Assembly: GCF_014649755.1 (NCBI RefSeq)
Contig: NZ_BMTQ01000008.1
Span: forward strand, 62,001 to 126,000
Origin: Streptomyces litmocidini
GTDB lineage: Bacteria > Actinomycetota > Actinomycetes > Streptomycetales > Streptomycetaceae
Reading direction: 5' to 3'
Length of the DNA: 64,000 nucleotides
Shown: piece after piece, positions 43,434-50,408 of the stretch
How positions within the stretch are numbered: position 1 is the stretch's first letter
How the letters are laid out: every line of letters begins with the position of its first letter
The notes under the pieces: model-generated
Seen by the model: the letters and a program-made list of their open reading frames with translations, nothing else
Told to the model about the DNA's origin: nothing
Databases searched by the model: none
Translations under genes and position numbers: made by a program

Positions 43434-44273
43434 CTACGCGGGCGCCGAGGACGAGTGCTTGTACAGAAGCGACAGGGGCTCGACCCCGTCCGGACGGCTC
43501 AGCCCAGTGGCGGTCCGGCCGATGTACCGGGTCAAGGACCGCGCCAGATGCGGCTGGTCGAAGTAGCCCAGCCGGTGCACGACGTCCTGGGCCCGTTCAC
43601 CCTCCTGAATCAGGATCGCGGCCTCACGGGCGCGGTGGATCTGCCGGACGGCACCCTGGGTGAGACCCGTCGCCGCGACGAAGCGCCGCTGGAGGGTGCG
43701 CTCGGAGACATCGGGGGCGGCGCCGTCGAGCACGGCGGGCACGATCGGGTCGCGGTCCACGATGCCCTCACGCACCATGCGCCGTACGAACGCCTCCGCG
43801 TTGTCGTAATCGGGTGGGTGCCAGGCGGAGCCCTTCAGCCAGACGGAGCGCCGCGTCACATCGGGTATCTCCGCGTTCCTGCCCACGAGCCGGCTGACCG
43901 GTATGTGCGGCATCGAGGTGCCCAGGGCGAAGCTGATGCCGAAGAACGTGGCGTCCTCGGGGACGGCGGCCGGACACGCCCTGGGTTCTGGGCCCTGTAC
44001 GACCGCCTGGACCTGACCGTGGTGCTCCCAGAAGACGAGCTCCCAGTGTGCTGCCGCAACCGACGTCATCCGGCCCACTTCGTCGCTGCGGCTGCGCCAC
44101 ACACGCTCGATGTACGGCAGCTCCGACGGTCTGCTCTCGATCTCCAGACCCAACCGGATCCCCCCGTTCTCCGCTGCCTGAGCCGTCAGTGTGCCACGCC
44201 GCCTGGCGGCCAGGCCGCGTGCGAGATGCGCGCGGGGGGCCGGCGCGGATCGGTCCGACGGAATGGTTCGCAC
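43434..44273 (-). CDS. AraC family transcriptional regulator
   Basis: The protein has a short sensor part (RLGLEIESRPSELPYIERVW, ending HIPVSRLVGRNAEIPDV) and a C-terminal AraC DNA-binding domain: SERTLQRRFVAATGLTQGAV, then LGYFDQPHLARSLTRYIGRT. The start is uncertain: GTG 44273 gives 279 residues with a basic non-family extension, while family members usually begin close to RLGLEIESRP, for which a TTG after a G-rich stretch is available. It probably controls the downstream dihydrofolate reductase-like gene. The 44274-44449 gap has no gene. Confidence 0.82.
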   Translation of the reverse strand: MRTIPSDRSAPAPRAHLARGLAARRRGTLTAQAAENGGIRLGLEIESRPSELPYIERVWRSRSDEVGRMTSVAAAHWELVFWEHHGQVQAVVQGPEPRACPAAVPEDATFFGISFALGTSMPHIPVSRLVGRNAEIPDVTRRSVWLKGSAWHPPDYDNAEAFVRRMVREGIVDRDPIVPAVLDGAAPDVSERTLQRRFVAATGLTQGAVRQIHRAREAAILIQEGERAQDVVHRLGYFDQPHLARSLTRYIGRTATGLSRPDGVEPLSLLYKHSSSAPA

Positions 44274-44449
44274 TGTCTCGTTCTCGGTTCCGGACCGTGT
44301 GCGCGCCGCCCGGCCGGGTGGTGGTCACCCCCGGCTCGACCCTGGCGCTCAAGGGATTTCGGTCGGTGGCGACCCGATACGACGGTGAGGATGTCCAGGT
44401 GCCGCCTCGGGCAGTGATCTGGCTGTGGTCGCGTTCTTGACCTGCGGGG

Positions 44450-44770
44450 TCACGCGATGTCGGCGTGGCGGTCGACCTCGTCGAGGACGGCGTCGAGCAG
44501 ACGGGGGAAGCGGGCGTCGAGCTCTTGGCGGCGGAGGGTGACCAGGCGGGTCTTCCCGCTGGTGCGGACGGAGATGACGCCAGCTTCGCGCAGGATGCGC
44601 CAGTGGTTGGACAGGGTGGAGCGGGCCACGGTGACGCCTTCAGGGCTGCAGGTGCATTCTCCGTCCGCGGCCAGGCGTCGCAGCAGGTCCAGGCGGACCG
44701 GGTCGCCCAGGGCGTGCAGCACGGTGGCGATGTCGAAGTCCTGGGGCTGGGGTTGGGGCAGCGCGGGCAT
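44450..44770 (-). CDS. ArsR family transcriptional regulator
   Basis: The 106-residue winged-helix repressor reads FDIATVLHALGDPVRLDLLR, CTCSPEGVTVARSTLSNHWR and ILREAGVISVRTSGKTRLV. CTCS sits near the position where metal sites occur in SmtB/ArsR proteins, but the set is incomplete, so the signal may not be a metal. ATG 44770 follows GGAGGAGGA at 7 bases. It is divergent from a glyoxalase-type gene and a dyad lies between them, suggesting it represses that gene. Confidence 0.88.
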   Translation of the reverse strand: MPALPQPQPQDFDIATVLHALGDPVRLDLLRRLAADGECTCSPEGVTVARSTLSNHWRILREAGVISVRTSGKTRLVTLRRQELDARFPRLLDAVLDEVDRHADIA

Positions 44771-44819
44771 CGGTTCGTCCTCCTCCGGGTCTGTGTCTAT
44801 GATGACGCACGATTCCACG

Positions 44820-44836
44820 ATTCGGGAATATCGAAT
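44820..44836. promoter_or_regulatory. candidate ArsR operator
   Basis: ATTCG-GGAATAT-CGAAT forms an inverted repeat in the AT-rich gap between the ArsR gene and the glyoxalase gene. CACGATTC occurs just before it and the overlapping CACGATTC again, giving two direct copies. Placement fits a promoter-blocking site. Confidence 0.5.
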
Positions 44837-44854
44837 TGACCTTGAGGGGTGGGC

Positions 44855-45205
44855 GTGAAGGTACTGAGGACACTGGCTCGGCTGTACGTGGACGATCTGG
44901 ACCGGGCGTTGCCTTCACTGCGCGAGCTGACCGGGGAGGACGTCCGGACGCGCTTCCCCTACGCCGACGTGGAACTGGCGGGTATCGGCGGATTCCTGGT
45001 CGTGGCAGGGACGGAGGAGGCCCTCGCCCCCTTTCGGAACGTTCAGAGCACGGTCCTCGTCGACGACCTCGACGGCCTGCGCGACCTTCTGGATACGCAC
45101 GGCGGCGAGATCCTCTCCGGCCCGAACCAGGTCCCCACGGGACGTAATGCCACGGTGCGACACCCTGGTGGCATTGTTTTCGAGTACGTCGAGCACGCCG
45201 CCTGA
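44855..45205 (+). CDS. VOC/glyoxalase-family protein
   Basis: This 116-residue single-domain protein starts VKVLRTLARLYVDDLDRALP, proceeds through YADVELAGIGGFLVVAGTEE and STVLVDDLDGLRDLLDTHGG, and ends RHPGGIVFEYVEHAA. That is the paired beta-alpha-beta-beta-beta VOC fold, which often uses a metal; the C-terminal Glu in FEYVEH is the usual ligand position. Activity could be resistance, isomerase or dioxygenase type and cannot be chosen. GTG 44855 is favoured because GAGGGG is 5 bases upstream. Probably under ArsR control. Confidence 0.85.
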   Translation: MKVLRTLARLYVDDLDRALPSLRELTGEDVRTRFPYADVELAGIGGFLVVAGTEEALAPFRNVQSTVLVDDLDGLRDLLDTHGGEILSGPNQVPTGRNATVRHPGGIVFEYVEHAA

Positions 45206-45351
45206 CGGCCTGACGCGGGTAGCCCGACGGGGCCGCGCCGCACGACCCGTCGGACACTCCCCAGGAGCCCCCGCGCGACCCGCGAGTGATCGTTGCGCCG
45301 GTCGAGCGAGAAGGCCGAGCCGGGTGGAAGAAGCAAGCTGGAGGCTTGACG

Positions 45352-46350
45352 GTGTGGCAGGGGGCGGATTCGGTGCAGGTGCCGGTGACGGACCGGTTCG
45401 ATTGGTTCGCGCAGACGGTGTCCAGCGCGTTGATGCCGTCGGCGTTCACTCCGCAGGACGCTGCCGGATTCCAGGCGGAGGGCGCCTTCCTGGACCTCGG
45501 CGGGGCCCGGATGTCGAGGTTCTCGTTTTCACCGCTGCTTTCCTGGCGCACGCCGGCCCTGATCCGTCGTGGGGATCCGGAGCAGTACCAGCTGGGGCTG
45601 GTGACCGCGGGAACCGCCTGGTATGCGCAGGGGGAGGGCGAGGCGGAGCTGCATGCCGGGGACATGGTGCTGTGGGACACCTCCCGCCCGTACAAGTCCG
45701 GTTCGGGCCTCGACGGCGGCACGGTGGACGCCCTCGTCCTGCAGATACCCAAAGCGCGGATGCCCCTGCCCTCGCGGCAGATCGACCGACTGCTCGCACG
45801 ACGCATGTCCAGCGGTACGGGCGTGGGAGCGATCCTGGCCCAGTTCCTGGTCTCCCTGGCCGGGAACGGCCCGGACTGCAGGCCCCTGGATCTGGCGGTG
45901 CTCGCCAACACGGCGGTGGAGCTGGCAGTTTCGTGCCTGGATCAGCAACTGGGCGCGGAAGCGGACGCGTCGGCCGACGCCCGGGCGCAGGTCATGCGGC
46001 ACCGTATCGACGCCTTCATCGAACAGAGTTTGGGCGACCCGGGCCTGACGCCCCGTGCGATCGCCGACCATCACCACATCTCGCTGCGCACCCTGTACAC
46101 GCTGTTCCAGAGCCACGACGACCTTCAGGGCGGGAGCGAGGGGGTGGCGGCGGTGATCCGCCGACGTCGACTGGAACGCTGCCGGGCCGACCTGGCGCGT
46201 CCGCAGCTGCGCCATCTGGCCGTTCACGTCATCGCCGCTCGGTGGGGGTTCGCCAGTACGGCGACGTTCAACCGGGCATTCCGTGCCGCCTACGAGACCA
46301 CTCCGCACGCCTACCGCACCGAGGCGATGGAGTCCGGCCGGAAGGCATGA
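45352..46350 (+). CDS. AraC family regulator with cupin-like sensor
   Basis: The 332-residue regulator starts at GTG 45352, 7 bases after TGGAGG. The sensor part (to about 200) has a beta-barrel pattern (GDPEQYQLGLVTAGTAWYAQ, AELHAGDMVLWDTSRPYKSG), like AraC-binding-like ligand domains. The DNA-binding end reads HRIDAFIEQSLGDPGLTPRA, HHISLRTLYTLFQSHDDLQG and ARWGFASTATFNRAFRAAYE. A target could be the downstream DUF2871/DUF4267 genes, separated by a 323-base regulatory gap. Ligand unknown. Confidence 0.88.
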   Translation: MWQGADSVQVPVTDRFDWFAQTVSSALMPSAFTPQDAAGFQAEGAFLDLGGARMSRFSFSPLLSWRTPALIRRGDPEQYQLGLVTAGTAWYAQGEGEAELHAGDMVLWDTSRPYKSGSGLDGGTVDALVLQIPKARMPLPSRQIDRLLARRMSSGTGVGAILAQFLVSLAGNGPDCRPLDLAVLANTAVELAVSCLDQQLGAEADASADARAQVMRHRIDAFIEQSLGDPGLTPRAIADHHHISLRTLYTLFQSHDDLQGGSEGVAAVIRRRRLERCRADLARPQLRHLAVHVIAARWGFASTATFNRAFRAAYETTPHAYRTEAMESGRKA

Positions 46351-46478
46351 CCTGCCGGACACGTCGCACATCCGCCCGGGGCGCGTGAGCCGGACGACGC
46401 TCGACGGATCCCGGGCGGGGTGAAACCCGTACAGCCTCTTCCAGGACGCGACCTCGCACCGTCCTTGCACGCGTTGCC

Positions 46479-46507
46479 GGTGAGGTCCGCACGCGATGCA
46501 CCTCACC
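46479..46507. promoter_or_regulatory. 29-base operator-like inverted repeat
   Basis: GGTGAGGT and ACCTCACC are perfect inverted 8-mers 13 bases apart, followed at once by palindrome CCCCATGGGG (46506-46515). A TAGCAT box (about 46534) could be the -10 element of the DUF2871 gene. It lies in the gap 46351-46673, which has no other gene; GCCGATC occurs twice further on. Confidence 0.55.
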
Positions 46508-46673
46508 CCATGGGGCGCCGACCTAGCATCTGGAAGCAAGACCGACATCGGACGCCTCGATCTGCCGCAGCCGATCAGAGCCGATCGCTCATAGGCGGCG
46601 CGGTCGTTGCCCCTGACTGTTGGCGTTCTTGCCGTCAGCCGTGGAACACCGAACCCGAAGAGAGCCACCGCGC

Positions 46674-47135
46674 ATGAAGAAGCTCCTCAACGCCGCCCAT
46701 CTCTACATGATCCTCGGGGTGGTCAGCGGCCTGTACTACCGGGAACTCACCAAGGCCGAGCATTTCACCGGGCAGACCCAGTTGGGGGTCGTGCACACCC
46801 ATGTCCTCGCTCTGGGAATGCTGTTCTTCCTCGTCGTGCTGGCCCTGGAGAAGCTGTTCTCCCTGACCGCCAGTGCGCTGTTCGGCTGGTTCTTCTGGAT
46901 CTACAACGCGGGCCTGGTCATCACCGTCGGCATGATGACCCTGCACGGCACTCTGACCGTCCTCGGGCACGACAGCGGCGCCGCCGTCGCGGGCATCGCC
47001 GGCCTTGGTCACATCCTGCTGACCGCAGGCCTGGTCCTGCTGTTCATCACGATCGGCAAGCGCCTGCCAGCTCAGCCGCGGGCATCCGCTGCGGGCGCGA
47101 CCACCGCCTCCCCCGCAACGCTCCAGGAGCGGTGA
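46674..47135 (+). CDS. DUF2871 family membrane protein
   Basis: The 153-residue protein has four membrane helices (MILGVVSGLYYREL; VLALGMLFFLVVLALEKLF; IYNAGLVITVGMMTLHGTL; GLGHILLTAGLVLLFITIGK). The start KKLLNAAHLYMILGVVSGLY and QLGVVHTHVLALGMLFFL match DUF2871. It has several His near helix ends, so a redox or metal role is conceivable but unproven. The ATG at 46674 is the family start. It lies 7 bases before the DUF4267 gene. Confidence 0.88.
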   Translation: MKKLLNAAHLYMILGVVSGLYYRELTKAEHFTGQTQLGVVHTHVLALGMLFFLVVLALEKLFSLTASALFGWFFWIYNAGLVITVGMMTLHGTLTVLGHDSGAAVAGIAGLGHILLTAGLVLLFITIGKRLPAQPRASAAGATTASPATLQER

Positions 47136-47142
47136 AACCTCC

Positions 47143-47510
47143 ATGACGATCACCGCATACGCCCTCGCCGTCCTTCTCGATCTGCTCGTCCTGTTCGTCG
47201 GTGCGAGATTCCTCCACTCCCCGTATGCCGCGGCGAGCGGCTACGGAGTCGCGTCCACGTCCGGCGGCCCCACCGCCTACCTGCGGATCAAAGGCCTGCG
47301 TGACAGCAGTTACGGCCTGCTCGGCCTCGCCCTGCTCGCGTTCGCCGGGCCCCGTGCCGAAGCCTGGTACATGCTCGTCGTCGCACTGCTGCCCCTGGGC
47401 TACACCTTCATCGTGCTGCGCAACGGCGGATCCCGGCGGCCGCCTTCGGCATCCACTTCGCCACCGCTGTCCTGGTGTTGGTGACGGCCGCCCCGTTGTT
47501 CACCCTCTGA
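47143..47510 (+). pseudogene. DUF4267 family membrane protein, frameshifted near 3' end
   Basis: Residues 1-95 are a good DUF4267 protein (YALAVLLDLLVLFVGARFLH; YLRIKGLRDSSYGLLGLALL; WYMLVVALLPLGYTFIVLRN). After RNGGS, near 47430, the frame turns into RRPPSASTSPPLSWCW and stops at 47484. In the next frame the expected last helix continues as AAAFGIHFATAVLVLVTAAP to a TGA at 47508-47510. A single-base loss would explain this. It may be a real mutation removing the last membrane helix, or a sequencing error in the GGATCCCGGCGG run. Confidence 0.85.
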
Positions 47511-47556
47511 TCCGGCCCCCTCATCGCCGTCGAACCCCTTCACGAAGCATTGACGG

Positions 47557-47781
47557 ATGTCCCTCATCACCGGAGATTTCGACGAATCCGTGGTGGTCCG
47601 CGCCGCGCAGGCCGAGGTCATCGGCCGGGCCCCGAGCACTGTCCGCCTCCTGGCGGACAGCAGCGCAACCGGTGGCGCCCTGTCCGCTCAGCGGGTCACC
47701 CTCACCAAGGGCGCGGCGTTGCAGCTCTTCAAGGACTGCGTCGTGCGTATCGATGGGGCTGAAGCCCGCCTCCGCTACTGA
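47557..47781 (+). pseudogene. cupin-domain protein, N-terminal fragment
   Basis: The first 51 residues (MSLITGDFDESVVVRAAQAE, VIGRAPSTVRLLADSSATGG, ALSAQRVTLTKGA) are the N-terminus of a common actinobacterial cupin family of about 150 residues. The sequence then changes abruptly after about 47711 to an unrelated tail ending at 47781. The tail coincides with the end of the IS5-type relic on the other strand, so transposon insertion probably removed the barrel and its metal ligands. No second half is found nearby. Confidence 0.8.
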
Positions 47782-48190
47782 CCGGGTGATCGGCCTTCTG
47801 TCGGAGCCGGCACGGACCTATCGGGCCGCAGGCCGGTTCGAGCAGGCTCTGGCGGAGATCGGCCCGTCGTTCGTAGCGGGTGCGGAGGCGTTGGAACTGG
47901 TGCGGCCGGGCGAATGTGCGCTCGACCACCCGGCGCGCCTTGCCCGGTCCGGAGCCATGGGCTACGCCGCGTCGGGCGATCAGGGGCTTGATGCCGCGCT
48001 TGCGCGGCAGGCGGCGGCACTTGTCGAAGTCACGGCCCCGGTCGGCGTACAGACGCCGGGGCTCGCGGCGAGGACGTCCCCGAAGCCCCGGACCGACGGG
48101 ACGGCACCCAGCAACAGCAGGAGCTGGGTACCGTCGTGCCGGTTGCCACCCGGTCTGGAACACGCAGCCGCCCGGAGAGCGAAGGCGTCA
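47729..48190 (-). pseudogene. IS5-family transposase, degraded C-terminal part
   Basis: The minus-strand frame reads RPRREPRRLYADRGRDFDK, CRRLPRKRGIKPLIARRGVA and KARRVVERTFARPHQFQRLR, which is the DDE C-terminus of Streptomyces IS5 transposases, including the catalytic Asp (ADRG) and Glu (VVERT). Immediately upstream the same protein continues in another frame (GGNRHDGTQLLLLLGAVPSV), so there is a frameshift. The N-terminal half is missing. It is inactive and flanks the RiPP-like cluster on the left. Confidence 0.85.
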
Positions 48191-48524
48191 CTCGGGAGCA
48201 GGCGGCAGCAGCGGGGCCACCCGCTGCCCGCAGGGCGTCAGGAACAAGATCAACACACGTCCCGGACACCCGGCCGACCGGCATCGCCAAGCACAAGTCC
48301 CGCAGCTCGATCCATTCCGAAACGATCAGTTGGACTGACAAGATCGTGACGTGCGACTGCCGGTCGATCACTGAGAGGCCTTGGTCGGCCTGCCCCCGCG
48401 TCGTCAACGTCGTCGACTGCGCTCACGTGCGGGATCGGGCGAGTGCTGCACGGGCGAGCCGCTCGTCGGCGCGGGCGAGATGCCGATCCGGGTCCGACCG
48501 AGCACCCCAAGCCTCACCCGGGAG
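48191..48524. other. 334 bases without a recognisable gene
   Basis: Lies between the transposase relic and the precursor gene. Several frames are open but none shows a coding pattern or a ribosome site. It probably contains the lost N-terminal part of the insertion element and the 3' end of the precursor transcript; no clear terminator hairpin was found. Confidence 0.5.
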
Positions 48525-48731
48525 TCAGCAGCGGGGCCCACCGGGCATGCTGATGCATCCGGGCGAACATTCCGAGTTCTGATCCAACATGTTGCCGAGG
48601 TCCGCGAGCTGCTCCTCGTCGAGAACGATCCGCAACCCCTTTTCGGACAGGTCGATGTTCGCCTTCGAGATGCGAAGCGTGTCCTCGCACTCCGATTCCA
48701 GAGACTCAGGCACCTCGGGTTCGTCGGGCAT
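48525..48731 (-). CDS. putative RiPP precursor peptide
   Basis: A 68-residue peptide. The acidic, helical leader-like region (1-52) contains SKANIDLSEKGLRIVLDEEQ and ends LGNMLDQN; the C-terminal core-like tail is SECSPGCISMPGGPRC (53-68), with Cys 55, 59 and 68, three Ser and three Pro. It starts 20 bases after the radical SAM gene on the same strand, behind AAAGGGA, so the two are one transcript. Size, the leader/core contrast and adjacency to a SPASM maturase identify it as a precursor candidate. I know no family with this core. Cys residues could accept thioether or carbon crosslinks and Ser could be carbamoylated (inference). Confidence 0.8.
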   Translation of the reverse strand: MPDEPEVPESLESECEDTLRISKANIDLSEKGLRIVLDEEQLADLGNMLDQNSECSPGCISMPGGPRC

Positions 48732-48751
48732 GATCTTCCCTTTCTCGGCCG

Positions 48752-50203
48752 TTACCGCGCGTGCTGAGCGAAATCGCCGGCCATCTTCGCGTAGATACGA
48801 TTCTTGTCCTCAGGCGTGCACGTGGTAATCAGGCGAGAGCCGGTGTTCTTGCTGTCGCGTACGCGGCACGTCCCTCCGCAAAGATACCGAATCTCGCACG
48901 TCTTGCAGCCCTCGACATGGTCGACGTCGATCTGTGTTGCCAGTCCCGCCACCAGGTCGACGATGTTGCGCACGGGCATGTCGTCGATGTGGCAGACCTT
49001 TCCGTCCAGCAGGTGGCACGGGTAGACCGACCCATCGGGTCCGATCACCATCTGATCGGCGTATCCGCATGTGGCCATATGACGCGTGATCTGGGGAGCG
49101 GCACCGTTGACCGCCGCGAGGAGTTCGCTCACTTCCTCCCGCGACGCCGGACCGGCGGGATCGATCTGGCTGCCGCGGCCGTGCGGCATGATGCCGTAGG
49201 TGAATTTGAAGACGACGTTCGGGGCCCCCGCGAAGCGATCTCGCAGCTGAGGAAACTTCTGTACCCAGTTGGGCCATGTGGCGGGCACGATCGTCATTCC
49301 GATGCGCGTCGGAGTACCCAGTTCGGCCAACCTGTCAACCGCCGCGATCGCATGCTTGAAGGAGTTGCGGCCGCGGATTTCGTCATGTGACTCGGCGTCG
49401 GGTCCATCGATGCTGATCTGCACCAGGTCGACCAGCGGGTGAATTTGCTCGGCCAGCTTGGGAATCAGCAGACCGTTGCTGAACAAGGTCACCTTCATGC
49501 GGTGCTCCTTGGCGGCCGCCATGAGCTCGAGGCAGCCGCTGTGCATCAGCGCCTCACCGCCGGTGAACAGCACCTGCTTGCCCCCGAGCGCGGCGAAGTC
49601 GTCGATGAACCTGCGCCACCGCGCCGTCGGGAGCTCGTTCGCGCGATCGACGTGCGGGCTCGAATCCGCATAGCAGTGTGCGCATTCGAGCTGGCAGGCC
49701 TGCGTGAGGTGGAGGCGGGCGAACACCGTGACGCCTGAGGGCGTGCGGTCACGGTAGCCCGTCAAGCCGCGAACCAGCCCGGAGGTCGCCAGGAGGGACA
49801 CGACGTTCGAAGCAACGCTCCATCCGACGTCGTTCGCGACGCTGCGCGGCGACTCGCCGGCCACAAGTCTGACGATGAGCCGGTGCTGTGCGTCGTCCGC
49901 CACTGCCAACGCGGCCTCCTGGACGCCGACCCAGACGTGGGAGCCGTTCACCGGCTCGTGGTGCAGTTCGTGGACCAGCGGCACGGGTTCGTCGAGCGCG
50001 AGCGTGAACTCCGCCGGCCCCGAGTCGGCCGGCGCTGCGCTCAGCGTGACGTGTTCGGCCTGCTGGTCGGCCGCTCGCTGCACCAGGGTACGCATTTCTT
50101 CCTGCAACGCGAGGGCGGAGATGTTCCGCGGGCGGGCTTTGGACGTGCATGACCCGCACCCGGACGTGTTCGCGACGTTCAAGAGCGGCAGCTGTTCCAG
50201 CAT
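48752..50203 (-). CDS. radical SAM/SPASM peptide maturase
   Basis: The 483-residue enzyme carries the radical SAM cluster motif CQLECAHC (Cys 170, 174, 177), the SAM-binding FTGGEAL (about 213) and a SPASM region with cysteines near 379, 396, 404, 433, 436, 442, 446 and 462, including the CX2CX5CX3C run. SPASM enzymes with auxiliary clusters install crosslinks in RiPPs. Residues about 75-150 (AALAVADDAQHRLIVRLVAG, VVSLLATSGLVRGL) resemble a PqqD-like recognition domain. An N-terminal GCGSC pair (Cys 16, 19) is unusual. ATG 50203 is chosen behind GGAGG; a longer frame to 50287 lacks a site. Confidence 0.88.
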   Translation of the reverse strand: MLEQLPLLNVANTSGCGSCTSKARPRNISALALQEEMRTLVQRAADQQAEHVTLSAAPADSGPAEFTLALDEPVPLVHELHHEPVNGSHVWVGVQEAALAVADDAQHRLIVRLVAGESPRSVANDVGWSVASNVVSLLATSGLVRGLTGYRDRTPSGVTVFARLHLTQACQLECAHCYADSSPHVDRANELPTARWRRFIDDFAALGGKQVLFTGGEALMHSGCLELMAAAKEHRMKVTLFSNGLLIPKLAEQIHPLVDLVQISIDGPDAESHDEIRGRNSFKHAIAAVDRLAELGTPTRIGMTIVPATWPNWVQKFPQLRDRFAGAPNVVFKFTYGIMPHGRGSQIDPAGPASREEVSELLAAVNGAAPQITRHMATCGYADQMVIGPDGSVYPCHLLDGKVCHIDDMPVRNIVDLVAGLATQIDVDHVEGCKTCEIRYLCGGTCRVRDSKNTGSRLITTCTPEDKNRIYAKMAGDFAQHAR

Positions 50204-50408
50204 TCCGCCTCCATTCGTGGGACCGGAAGCCGCAATCCCCGTGCTGAACCTGATCGAGGTACCGCCGTCCGGCGGCGCGACTTTCATTCGGATGGATCAA
50301 CAGGCCGGCCTTCTATCGGCCAATTCGACGACGACGCCACCCGTCGGGCATAGGCTTGGCACGCGCGCCGGGTCGCCACTGATTTCCGATGATAGGGCGG
50401 GAGAACAC
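50204..50408. promoter_or_regulatory. divergent promoter region of the RiPP-like cluster
   Basis: The 205 bases separate the two arms of the cluster and contain the start-site region of both. GGCCG...CGGCC repeats near 50304-50322 and a CATAGGCT box near 50349-50356 are possible elements. No regulator gene is present in the cluster, so control is probably by a host factor. Confidence 0.45.

Noticed and set aside
48250..48510. A second candidate precursor peptide on the minus strand
   Set aside because: Arg/Pro/Ala-rich, no ribosome site and no leader/core contrast; likely relic DNA of the insertion element.
50204..50287. N-terminal extension of the radical SAM protein
   Set aside because: No ribosome site before 50287, whereas GGAGG precedes the ATG at 50203.
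49875..50408. In-frame N-terminal extension of the carbamoyltransferase
   Set aside because: It is antisense to the maturase gene, matches no family sequence and has no ribosome site; the TTG at 50409 does.
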